Notes under the pieces: generated by a model
Database searches by the model: none
What the model saw: only the letters and a program-made list of their open reading frames with translations
Told to the model about the DNA's origin: nothing
Shown here: one piece after another, positions 57,017-64,000 of the stretch
Layout of the letters: the number at the start of each line of letters is the position of its first letter
Numbering within the stretch: position 1 is the first letter of the stretch
DNA from: Enterococcus hermanniensis
Lineage (GTDB): Bacteria > Bacillota > Bacilli > Lactobacillales > Enterococcaceae
Assembly: GCF_001885945.1 (NCBI RefSeq)
Contig: NZ_JXKQ01000004.1
Span: 1 to 64,000, forward strand
Direction: 5' to 3'
Length of the DNA stretch: 64,000 nucleotides
Made by a program: the position numbers and the translations under genes

Positions 57017-57991
57017 ATGAAAAAGAATTTAAAATACAATTTGATTTGGCTAGCGCTAATCGTGCTAGGATATGCTGCGCTTTATATTGCGTATTCAGCT
57101 GGAATGGTCAATCTATTTTTAGACAATGTATTAGTTCAAATCGGTATCAATATTATTTTAGCAGTGGGGTTAAATCTGATTATTGGATTTTCGGGACAGT
57201 TTTCTTTAGGTCATGCGGGTTTTATGGCAATCGGGGCTTATGGCGCAGCTTTAGTTTCAATGAGTATGCCAACCTATGCAGGCTTTTTCTTAGGAATGGC
57301 TGTCGGCGTGATTATCGCAGGAATCGTCGCAGTGGCAGTTGGAATTCCAACGTTACGACTAAGTGGTGATTATTTAGCGATTGCCACACTTGGTGTAGCA
57401 GAAATTATCCGTATTTTATTGATCAATTTTAAAGATATCACCAATGGTCCTTCAGGAATATTTGGAATTCAACCATTCGTTGATTGGCAAATGGTTTATG
57501 GTTTTGTAGCTATCACTACTTTGTTTATTGTCAATTACATCCGTTCGGGTGCTGGTCGAGCAACAATGGCGATACGTGAGGATGAGATTGCAGCAGAAGC
57601 GATGGGAGTAAATACAACCAAATATAAAGTAATGGCTTTTACTTTTGGAGCAATGACAGCAAGTATTGCGGGCTCTCTTTATGCAGGCTATTTACAGTCA
57701 ATTGCGCCTAAAGATTTTGCATTTACCAAATCCGTAGATATTTTGATCCTTGTAGTTTTAGGTGGGATCGGTAGTATTACTGGGACAGTGATTGCAGCGA
57801 TTCTTTTAGGTATCATCAATATGTACCTGCAAGATTTTGGGACATTACGGATGATTATTTACGCATTAACACTGATTATTTTGATGATTTTCAAACCAGG
57901 TGGTTTATTAGGTACGAAGGAATTATCAGTGAAAAAAATCTTTACTAAGTTTAAAAAAGGAGATGACCGAGATGCCTCTGTTAGAAATTAA
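57017..57991 (+). CDS. livM: Branched-chain amino acid ABC transporter permease LivM
   Basis: A 324-residue permease. LIIGFSGQFSLGHAGFMAIGAY and the docking loop SGAGRATMAIREDEIAAEAMGVN are signatures. The ATG at 57017 follows AGGTGAG; the GTG at 57008 lies in the site. It overlaps livG by 20 bases. Confidence 0.95.
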   Translation: MKKNLKYNLIWLALIVLGYAALYIAYSAGMVNLFLDNVLVQIGINIILAVGLNLIIGFSGQFSLGHAGFMAIGAYGAALVSMSMPTYAGFFLGMAVGVIIAGIVAVAVGIPTLRLSGDYLAIATLGVAEIIRILLINFKDITNGPSGIFGIQPFVDWQMVYGFVAITTLFIVNYIRSGAGRATMAIREDEIAAEAMGVNTTKYKVMAFTFGAMTASIAGSLYAGYLQSIAPKDFAFTKSVDILILVVLGGIGSITGTVIAAILLGIINMYLQDFGTLRMIIYALTLIILMIFKPGGLLGTKELSVKKIFTKFKKGDDRDASVRN

Positions 57992-58748
57992 AGATTTAAC
58001 CAAAAACTTTGGCGGATTGGCAGCTGTCTCCAATGTCAATATCGCATTAGAAGAAAATCAATTGGTCGGTTTGATTGGCCCTAATGGTGCTGGGAAAACG
58101 ACATTATTTAATTTGATCACGGGCGTTTATGAGCCAAGTGAGGGCGATGTATTGTTGGAATCAGAGGGGAAAAAGCAGCGTCTGAATGGTCAAAAACCCT
58201 ATGTAATTGCCGATTTAGGCTTAAGTCGAACATTCCAAAACATTCGTTTATTCAAAGATCTAACGGTCTTAGACAATGTCTTGATCGCGATGAATAGTAA
58301 AAATAAAGAAGGCTTCTTTTCTAGTATTTTTCGATTGCCAACTTTTTATAATCAAGAAGAAACCTTACGTGAAGAAGCATTAGCATTATTAACGATTTTT
58401 GATCTTCAAGATAAAGCAGAGAATTTAGCGAGAAATCTTCCTTATGGAGAACAACGTCGTTTAGAAATCGTGCGCGCATTGGCGACAAAACCCAAGATTT
58501 TATTCTTGGATGAACCAGCAGCTGGAATGAATCCTCAAGAAACAGCTGAGTTGACGATCTTGATTCGGAAAATTCAGCAAGAATTTAAAATTACGATTTT
58601 GTTGATCGAGCATGATATGAGTTTAGTTATGGATGTTTGTGAACGAATCTATGTACTAGAGTACGGCCGCATCTTAGCCGAAGGAGTCCCCGAAGAAATC
58701 AAAAATAATCCAGAAGTAATCAAAGCCTATCTTGGAGGTGAGCTATAA
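57972..58748 (+). CDS. livG: Branched-chain amino acid ABC transporter ATPase LivG
   Basis: A 258-residue ATPase: Walker A GPNGAGKTTLFNLITG, signature-region LPYGEQRRLEIVRAL, Walker B ILFLDEPAAGMNP, H-loop LLIEHDMSLVM. The LPYGEQ form replaces LSGGQ, as is usual in LivG. ATG 57972 is chosen because AAGGAG at 57957-57962 abuts the alternative ATG 57963. Confidence 0.96.
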   Translation: MPLLEIKDLTKNFGGLAAVSNVNIALEENQLVGLIGPNGAGKTTLFNLITGVYEPSEGDVLLESEGKKQRLNGQKPYVIADLGLSRTFQNIRLFKDLTVLDNVLIAMNSKNKEGFFSSIFRLPTFYNQEETLREEALALLTIFDLQDKAENLARNLPYGEQRRLEIVRALATKPKILFLDEPAAGMNPQETAELTILIRKIQQEFKITILLIEHDMSLVMDVCERIYVLEYGRILAEGVPEEIKNNPEVIKAYLGGEL

Positions 58749-59449
58749 TGTTGAAAATTGAAAATCTTTCGGTGCATTATGGCATGATCCAAGCGGTGAG
58801 AGATGTTAGTTTTGAAGTCAATCAAGGAGAAATCGTTTCATTGATTGGGGCTAATGGTGCCGGAAAAACGACTATCTTAAGAACGATCTCTGGATTAAAT
58901 CAGCCTTCGCAAGGGACGATCACCTTTGAAGGACAACCGATTCAAAAGAAAGCACCTAGAAAAATCGTTGCACAAGGGATCTCTCAAGTTCCAGAAGGTC
59001 GCCATGTTTTTTCTGGCTTGACTGTTTTAGAAAATTTAGAGATGGGGGCTTATTTACGAAAAGATAGTGATACGCAAAAAGATTACGATCATATTTATGA
59101 AAAATTCCCGATTCTAAAAGAACGCTTGAGCCAAGATGCGTCAACATTATCTGGTGGCGAGCAGCAGATGTTAGCGATGGGACGTGCGCTAATGTCTAAG
59201 CCACGTTTGCTCTTGTTAGATGAACCATCAATGGGTCTCGCACCGATTTTCATCAAAGAAATTTTTAATATCATCCAAGAAATCCAAAAACAAGGTACAA
59301 CGGTTTTACTGATTGAGCAAAATGCCAAGATGGCTCTATCGATCGCAGATCGTGGCTATGTCTTAGAAACCGGAAAAATCGTTTTATCAGGTACGGGAAA
59401 AGAATTGCTAGAAAGTGAAGAAGTGAAGAAAGCTTATCTAGGAGGATAA
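58748..59449 (+). CDS. livF: Branched-chain amino acid ABC transporter ATPase LivF
   Basis: A 233-residue ATPase: Walker A GANGAGKTTILRTISG, GISQVPEGRHVFSGLTVLEN typical of LivF, signature LSGGEQQMLAMGRAL, Walker B LLLLDEPSMGLAP. The ATG overlaps the livG stop codon by one base. Confidence 0.97.
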   Translation: MLKIENLSVHYGMIQAVRDVSFEVNQGEIVSLIGANGAGKTTILRTISGLNQPSQGTITFEGQPIQKKAPRKIVAQGISQVPEGRHVFSGLTVLENLEMGAYLRKDSDTQKDYDHIYEKFPILKERLSQDASTLSGGEQQMLAMGRALMSKPRLLLLDEPSMGLAPIFIKEIFNIIQEIQKQGTTVLLIEQNAKMALSIADRGYVLETGKIVLSGTGKELLESEEVKKAYLGG

Positions 59450-59452
59450 AAA

Positions 59453-60100
59453 ATGAGTGTAAAAGATTTTATGACTGCAGAATTAATCACGGTGCCATCC
59501 GATACAAAAATTTTTGATGCCGTTGATTTAATGAAAAAATATGATATCCACAGATTACCAGTAGTGGATCAGGATCAATTAGTCGGTTTGATCACGGAAG
59601 GAACGATCCAAGAAGCATTACCTTCAAAAGCAACAAGTTTGAGTGTCCATGAAGTGAATTATCTGTTGAATAAAACGGTAGTTGCAGATGTGATGATCAA
59701 AGATGTAAAAATCGTAGCACCAGATGCGGAACTAGAAGATGCGATCTATTTAATGCGTCAAAATAAAATCAATGTCTTACCGGTATTAGATGGAAAGCGC
59801 TTGGTCGGGATTATTACTAATAATGATATCTTTGATGCCTTCTTAAAATTGACTGGCTATCATGAAGGCGGTACGCGTCTTCAGTTAAAGATACTAGAAG
59901 ACAAAAAAGGTGTCTTAGCATCAGTAGCCCAGCTTTTAGCAGACAATGATTTTAGTATTCTAAATCTCGTGGTTGATCATCAAGTAGATGCGACGATTTT
60001 AGAAATTCATTTACAGAGTAAAGAAGCAGATAAAATCAAACAGCTATTAACTGCTAATGGCTATGATGTACGTCGGGCAGTAGTCACGAACCCTTCATAA
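59453..60100 (+). CDS. CBS-pair plus ACT domain protein (AcuB-like)
   Basis: A 215-residue cytoplasmic protein with two CBS domains (about 1-60 and 78-135, with VKDFMTAELITVPSDT and VADVMIKDVKIVAPDAELEDA) and a C-terminal ACT domain (about 142-210, GTRLQLKILEDKKGVLASVAQLLAD). CBS pairs bind adenine nucleotides and ACT domains bind amino acids. It lies 3 bases after livF, so it may sense branched-chain amino acids and energy state for this transporter. AcuB itself is tied to acetoin use in bacilli; that link is not supported here. Confidence 0.88.
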   Translation: MSVKDFMTAELITVPSDTKIFDAVDLMKKYDIHRLPVVDQDQLVGLITEGTIQEALPSKATSLSVHEVNYLLNKTVVADVMIKDVKIVAPDAELEDAIYLMRQNKINVLPVLDGKRLVGIITNNDIFDAFLKLTGYHEGGTRLQLKILEDKKGVLASVAQLLADNDFSILNLVVDHQVDATILEIHLQSKEADKIKQLLTANGYDVRRAVVTNPS

Positions 60101-60106
60101 TTATCT

Positions 60107-60141
60107 AAGGACAACAAGCGTAAAGCAGTTGTCCTTTTCTT
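60107..60141 (+). terminator. liv operon terminator
   Basis: A stem AAGGACAAC / GTTGTCCTT around AAGCGTAAAGCA is followed by a T-rich tract. Confidence 0.85.
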
Positions 60142-60180
60142 TTGGAGTATGATAAACTATCTGCAGGTGGTGTGAAAGTT

Positions 60181-60411
60181 ATGTCTAAAAAAAACAAAGA
60201 TATTCAAGTTCAGATCAAAGAAGAAGAACGTTCAATCAATGGAAATAAAGAAACAGTGACTCAATTAGTGATTGGAAAAAAATTAATTGGTGAGATTATT
60301 CCTGAAAATAAAGTTTTTCAAGCGTACGCAGATGACCATTTGCTAGGCGGTTTTAAGACATTAGACGATGGGATTGAAGCATTGATTCGTAACTGGAATT
60401 TACATGAATAA
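60181..60411 (+). CDS. DUF2969 family protein
   Basis: A 76-residue small protein of DUF2969, found in Lactobacillales: KDIQVQIKEEERSINGNKETVTQLVIGKK... with the GGFKTLDDGIEALIRNWNLHE ending. Function unknown. The start is ATG 60181; the longer frame from 60142 overlaps the liv terminator. Confidence 0.85.
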   Translation: MSKKNKDIQVQIKEEERSINGNKETVTQLVIGKKLIGEIIPENKVFQAYADDHLLGGFKTLDDGIEALIRNWNLHE

Positions 60412-60428
60412 TTTTTTCAAAAAAGTAC

Positions 60429-60457
60429 TTGCATTTTTTTGAAAAATTCGGTATTAT
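60429..60457 (+). promoter_or_regulatory. tRNA-Tyr/tRNA-Gln promoter
   Basis: TTGCAT (60429-60434), 17 bases, TATTAT (60452-60457). It has the same hexamer style as the tRNA-Asn promoter. Confidence 0.75.
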
Positions 60458-60492
60458 AACTGAGTCGGGTTTTTAAATAATAAAAACCTCTT

Positions 60493-60576
60493 GGAGGAGT
60501 AGCGAAGTGGCTAAACGCGACGGACTGTAAATCCGTTCCTTAGGGTTCAGTGGTTCGAATCCACTCTCCTCCACCA
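60493..60576 (+). tRNA. tRNA-Tyr (anticodon GTA)
   Basis: A class II tRNA with a long variable arm. Acceptor GGAGGAG / CTCCTCC, anticodon arm CGGA-CTGTAAA-TCCG giving GTA. CCA is encoded (60574-60576), unlike the other tRNAs in the window. Confidence 0.96.
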
Positions 60577-60577
60577 T

Positions 60578-60649
60578 TGGGGTATAGCCAAGCGGTAAGG
60601 CAAGGGACTTTGACTCCCTCATGCGTTGGTTCGAATCCAGCTACCCCAG
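60578..60649 (+). tRNA. tRNA-Gln (anticodon TTG)
   Basis: Acceptor TGGGGTA / TACCCCA, anticodon arm GGGA-CTTTGAC-TCCC giving TTG, T-arm around GGTTCGAATCC. CCA is not encoded. It lies one base after tRNA-Tyr, so the two are co-transcribed. Confidence 0.96.
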
Positions 60650-60657
60650 TAATATAA

Positions 60658-60690
60658 AAAGATAAGACGTAGAGACGTCTTATTTTTTTG
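60658..60690 (+). terminator. tRNA terminator
   Basis: A stem GATAAGACGT / ACGTCTTAT is followed by T7. Confidence 0.9.
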
Positions 60691-60777
60691 CTCAAAAATG
60701 TTTCTAGCTTGAAGCAAAACGGGAATTGAGCTACAGTAAAAGAAAGACATCGTAGAGATGGAAATGAGGAGATAGCC

Positions 60778-60951
60778 ATGAGCAAACTTGAAGAAGTCAA
60801 AGAAATGGTAACAGATACAGTAACCAAAATTTATAACACAGTTAAAGATAATTCAATCGAGATCACTAAAGAAGAGAAAAAATTAGCGCCACGTATTCGG
60901 ACTTTGCGTCCAACACGTCATACTATTAAATGGAAAGCTAAAAACCACTAA
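60778..60951 (+). CDS. Small unknown basic protein, 57 residues
   Basis: Not recognised. It starts MSKLEEVKEMVTDTVTKIYN and ends in a very basic stretch PRIRTLRPTRHTIKWKAKNH. The first half reads as an amphipathic helix of Val/Ile/Tyr and charged residues; there is no Cys, signal peptide or membrane helix. It has an AATGAGGAG ribosome site and is followed at 7 bases by one of the strongest terminators in the window, so it is likely a real, separately transcribed gene. DNA/RNA or membrane association is possible from its charge, but not shown. Confidence 0.65.
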   Translation: MSKLEEVKEMVTDTVTKIYNTVKDNSIEITKEEKKLAPRIRTLRPTRHTIKWKAKNH

Positions 60952-60958
60952 AAAAGTG

Positions 60959-61004
60959 AAGGCGGGCACAAAAGTAGTTACTACTTTTGTGCCCGCCTTT
61001 TTTG
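60959..61004 (+). terminator. Very strong terminator
   Basis: A 20-bp stem: AAGGCGGGCACAAAAGTAGT pairs perfectly with 60981-61000, and T6 follows. Ends the 57-codon gene. Confidence 0.95.
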
Positions 61005-61114
61005 AATAAACAATGCTCTGTTTCAGCATTTGCGGCAATTTTGTAACAGTTACTTAAGGCAATTTGCGAATTTATCTGTTACTTTAACTGCTTGAAGCAA
61101 AACGAACCACTTTT

Positions 61115-61723
61115 TTAATGGTCAATTTCAATGCCTAAGATCGTCAAATGGCCATTTCCAACTAATTTGACCACAAGTTTAGACAAATCATCCGCATCCA
61201 TATCGGTATCACTCGTGATCCACCAATGGAGTGTCCCGACAAAAATTGAAGTCATGTATTCAATGATGAAGTCTAACGGAACTTCAATATCATTCTCAGT
61301 GATTTTCAGTTGATTAAAAATATGAGCGTACTTAACGTCTAAAATCTCAGCAATTTTTTTTCGTAGAATTTCATTTCCTGAAGCATCCATGATGGTTAAG
61401 AAAAATTTTCGATTGTCTTGGATTCGTTCATAAATAATTTTAAGAACCATTTCGATTTGCCGTACTTTCAGCCGATTGCCCTGGACGATTTGGTTAGGAT
61501 CCAATACAGCCGTAAAGGCATCAATAGCTGTTTCAAAAATAGAATCATATAGATCTTGTTTGTCTTTGAAATGTGAATAGAAGGTCGCGCGATTGATCAT
61601 TGCTTCGTCAGCGATTTCTTGGATCGTGATATCATCATACCCTTTTTCTTCAACTAGATGAACGAAAGCTTCCACGATCATTTTTCGGGTTCTTTTTACT
61701 CGAAGGTCAATTTTCTTTTCCAT
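61115..61723 (-). CDS. TetR/AcrR-family transcriptional regulator
   Basis: A 202-residue repressor. The HTH region is KMIVEAFVHLVEEKGYDDIT followed by IADEAMINRATFYSHFKDKQDLYDSIF (about 14-60), with a C-terminal TetR_C domain (IFVGTLHWWITSD). The start at 61723 follows GAAAGGA. It is transcribed divergently from the giant activase gene across 175 bases, which makes that gene its likely target; its own ligand is unknown. Confidence 0.9.
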   Translation of the reverse strand: MEKKIDLRVKRTRKMIVEAFVHLVEEKGYDDITIQEIADEAMINRATFYSHFKDKQDLYDSIFETAIDAFTAVLDPNQIVQGNRLKVRQIEMVLKIIYERIQDNRKFFLTIMDASGNEILRKKIAEILDVKYAHIFNQLKITENDIEVPLDFIIEYMTSIFVGTLHWWITSDTDMDADDLSKLVVKLVGNGHLTILGIEIDH

Positions 61724-61898
61724 AAATTTTCCTTTCATTTAACAACAAATTATGGCTAATTGTTGTTTATCGCACGGATGAAGTGCTTTTGCGTATTGCA
61801 TAAAAGTTGAAATCTTTTTAGAATATACGTGAGTAGTATAACAAACACTATGTAATTTAATCAACAGGTGTTGTTGAAAATTGGAGGTAGGAATAAGT

Positions 61899-64000
61899 AT
61901 GACATTACGAGCGGGAATCGATGTTGGCTCTACGACCGTAAAGTTGGTCATTTTAGACGAACAAAATAAAAGCCTCTTCGCGAAATACGAACGTCATTTA
62001 TCGGATGTGAAAACTGCCACAGAACGTGTGTTAAGAGAGGCAGAAGATATTCTTGGAGATCAGGCGATGACAATGAGTATCACAGGTTCGGGTGGTATGG
62101 GCTTAGCGGATGTCTTAGAGATTCCTTTCGTCCAAGAAGTAATCGCGTGTACACGTACAGTCGAAGAAATCATACCAGAGACAGATGTAGCTATCGAACT
62201 AGGCGGAGAAGATGCCAAAATCACTTTTTTTGAAGGTTCTTTAGAACAACGAATGAATGGTAGCTGTGCGGGCGGTACCGGAGCATTCATCGATCAAATG
62301 GCCGTATTATTAAAAACGGATGCAAATGGCGTCAATGAACTAGCTAAAAATTATCAAACAATTTATCCGATAGCTTCACGTTGTGGTGTTTTTGCTAAAA
62401 CAGATGTCCAACCTTTGATCAACGAAGGGGCCGCTAAAGAAGATATCGCAGCGAGTATTTTCCAGGCGGTAGTCAATCAAACCATTGCGGGTTTAGCAGC
62501 CGGTCGTAAAATTAAAGGTAACATTGCTTTTCTTGGCGGACCATTATTCTTCATGTCTGAATTACGTCAACGATTTATCGAGACATTAGATATCGCTCCT
62601 GAAAATGTGATTTTCCCAGAAAATCCACAGCTTTTTGTTGCGATGGGCGCAGCTTTTTACTCTGAAGAGGCAGCACCTTCTTCATTAACTGAATTACTGC
62701 ACCGTTTAACAACAGCTGAAGAAGGTCATTTATCACCTTCAGATACTTTAGAACCTTTATTTAAAGATGATGAAGATTTAGCTGTATTTCGTAAACGACA
62801 CAATCAAGCACAAGTGAAAACAAAAGAATTATCACAACATGAAGGTGTGGCATTCTTAGGAATTGATGCTGGATCAACAACGACCAAAGTCACGTTGATT
62901 GATTCCGATGGCAATTTATTGTTTTCATTTTATGGTAATAACCAAGGTCAGCCTTTAGAAACAACAATGAGTGTTTTAAAAGACCTATACCAACAATTAC
63001 CATCAAATGTTTTCATTGGGAAAGCTGCAGTAACAGGTTATGGTGAACAATTAATCAAAAATGCTTTAAAAGTAGATATTGGTGAAGTTGAAACAATGGC
63101 TCATTACAAAGCAGCCAATCATTTCCAACCAGGTGTGGACTTTATTTTAGACATCGGTGGACAAGATATGAAAGCCATGACGATTAAAGACGGCGCTTTA
63201 TCTTCGATCCAATTGAATGAAGCTTGTTCATCTGGTTGTGGATCGTTCATTGAAACGTTTGCGAAATCGTTGAATTATAAAGTAGAAGACTTTGCAGAAG
63301 CAGCGTTGCATTCAAAAGGTCCAGTAGACTTAGGTTCTCGTTGTACAGTCTTTATGAACTCTAAAGTGAAGCAAGTGCAAAAAGAAGGCGCCTCTGTGGG
63401 TGATATTTCAGCCGGATTGTCTTATTCAGTTATTAAAAATGCGATTTATAAAGTTATCAAGGTTCGCCGTCCTGAAGAACTTGGTGAAAAAATTGTCTGC
63501 CAAGGTGGAACTTTTTATAATGAAGCTGTTTTACGGGCCTTTGAGATGGTTACAGGACGGGAAGTCGTTCGCCCTTCGATTGCTGGATTGATGGGAGCTT
63601 TTGGAGCAGCATTGATTGCATTGGAAAATTATGAAGTCGGTGAAACGACCGAAACTTTATCTTTAACAGAAATCGATTCATTTACAGCAGAAAAAGAATT
63701 TACTCACTGTGGATTATGTGAAAATAATTGTATGTTGACTGTGACCTTATTCTCAGATGGCCGTCAGTTTATTACAGGAAACCGTTGTGAACGTGGTGCG
63801 AAAATAAAAGTCAAACGTGAAGATAAGAAAGTCAATTTAGTTGATTATAAATATCGTCGGTTGTTCAAGTATCGTCCATTGCGTAAAAAAGATGCTGTTC
63901 GTGGAGAAATCGGAATTCCTCGCGTCTTGAATATGTATGAAAATTATCCGTTGTGGCATACATTATTTAGCGATTTAGGTTTCAGAGTAAAATTATCTCC
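61899..64000 (+). CDS. Double-activase protein of the 2-hydroxyacyl-CoA dehydratase activator family (partial, runs off window)
   Basis: An open frame of 700 codons without a stop to the window end. Two ASKHA ATPase modules are present: [15 protein letters not shown] (about 6-20) and [15 protein letters not shown] (about 322-336). The first carries [13 protein letters not shown] and [10 protein letters not shown], the Cys pair that holds a bridging 4Fe-4S cluster in HgdC-type activators; the second has ACSSGCGSF and SRCTVF. A Cys cluster HCGLCENNC follows (about 603-611), then the start of a DUF2229-like region ([19 protein letters not shown]). Full-length homologues are about 1400 residues. 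The start follows TTGGAGG. The electron-accepting enzyme is unknown. Confidence 0.92.
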   Translation, partial: MTLRAGIDVGSTTVKLVILDEQNKSLFAKYERHLSDVKTATERVLREAEDILGDQAMTMSITGSGGMGLADVLEIPFVQEVIACTRTVEEIIPETDVAIELGGEDAKITFFEGSLEQRMNGSCAGGTGAFIDQMAVLLKTDANGVNELAKNYQTIYPIASRCGVFAKTDVQPLINEGAAKEDIAASIFQAVVNQTIAGLAAGRKIKGNIAFLGGPLFFMSELRQRFIETLDIAPENVIFPENPQLFVAMGAAFYSEEAAPSSLTELLHRLTTAEEGHLSPSDTLEPLFKDDEDLAVFRKRHNQAQVKTKELSQHEGVAFLGIDAGSTTTKVTLIDSDGNLLFSFYGNNQGQPLETTMSVLKDLYQQLPSNVFIGKAAVTGYGEQLIKNALKVDIGEVETMAHYKAANHFQPGVDFILDIGGQDMKAMTIKDGALSSIQLNEACSSGCGSFIETFAKSLNYKVEDFAEAALHSKGPVDLGSRCTVFMNSKVKQVQKEGASVGDISAGLSYSVIKNAIYKVIKVRRPEELGEKIVCQGGTFYNEAVLRAFEMVTGREVVRPSIAGLMGAFGAALIALENYEVGETTETLSLTEIDSFTAEKEFTHCGLCENNCMLTVTLFSDGRQFITGNRCERGAKIKVKREDKKVNLVDYKYRRLFKYRPLRKKDAVRGEIGIPRVLNMYENYPLWHTLFSDLGFRVKLS

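Overview
The window looks like chromosomal DNA from a low-GC Gram-positive coccus of the order Lactobacillales, most likely an Enterococcus or close relative. This rests on the low GC, the protein families and the gene orders secG-esterase-rnr-smpB, atpBEFHAGDC followed (after an insertion) by DUF1146-murA-epuA-yidD, cysteine desulfurase-thiI-rex-valS-folC, and rpoY-rnjA. The species was not determined. Most of the window is ordinary core genome: cell division (ezrA), tRNA thiolation (thiI), redox control (rex), valS under a T-box, folate (folC), RNA decay (rnjA, rnr), trans-translation (smpB), the F1Fo ATP synthase, murA and yidD.

Bases 1-7841 lie between two tRNA-Asn 3' ends that are identical as far as can be seen; only the last 20 bases of the left copy are in the window. 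The block holds accessory-type genes: a HesB-like protein, a flavin reductase with a ring-cleaving VOC dioxygenase, a HAD phosphatase, a secreted LysM protein, an Lrp/AsnC regulator divergent from a lone kynureninase, tRNA-Thr, and a membrane-anchored serine beta-lactamase-like protein. Bases 8081-15240 hold pepC, an operon of tyrosine phosphatase, fructosamine-kinase-like and acyl-ACP thioesterase genes, asparaginase, a DUF72 protein, a Cof-type HAD and a MazG-like protein; an aspartate kinase and ezrA follow. Bases 18.8-31 kb are core housekeeping genes. Bases 31.2-40.1 kb hold a heterodimeric ABC exporter, a gamma-carbonic-anhydrase-like protein, a YjdI/YjdJ-type pair and secG-est-rnr-smpB. 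The ATP synthase operon occupies 40.4-46.9 kb.

The most unusual region is 47.1-52.3 kb, between atpC and the DUF1146-murA genes that usually lie close to it. Five tightly packed genes encode an SsuC-type permease, an SsuB-type ATPase, an acyltransferase-3 membrane protein split by a frameshift at an A9 run, an acyl-adenylating (AMP-binding) enzyme, and an SsuA-like binding protein with a membrane anchor and no lipobox. The set suggests import, activation and transfer of an acid or sulfonate-like compound. That function is inferred and the substrate is unknown.

The right end holds a branched-chain amino acid ABC operon (livJHMGF plus a CBS-ACT gene) behind a near-perfect CodY box and a strong promoter, a tRNA-Tyr/tRNA-Gln pair, a 57-residue unknown ORF with a very strong terminator, a TetR regulator, and the first 700 codons of a giant double-activase protein of the 2-hydroxyacyl-CoA dehydratase activator family that runs off the window. 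No IS element, integrase, prophage gene or CRISPR array was seen.
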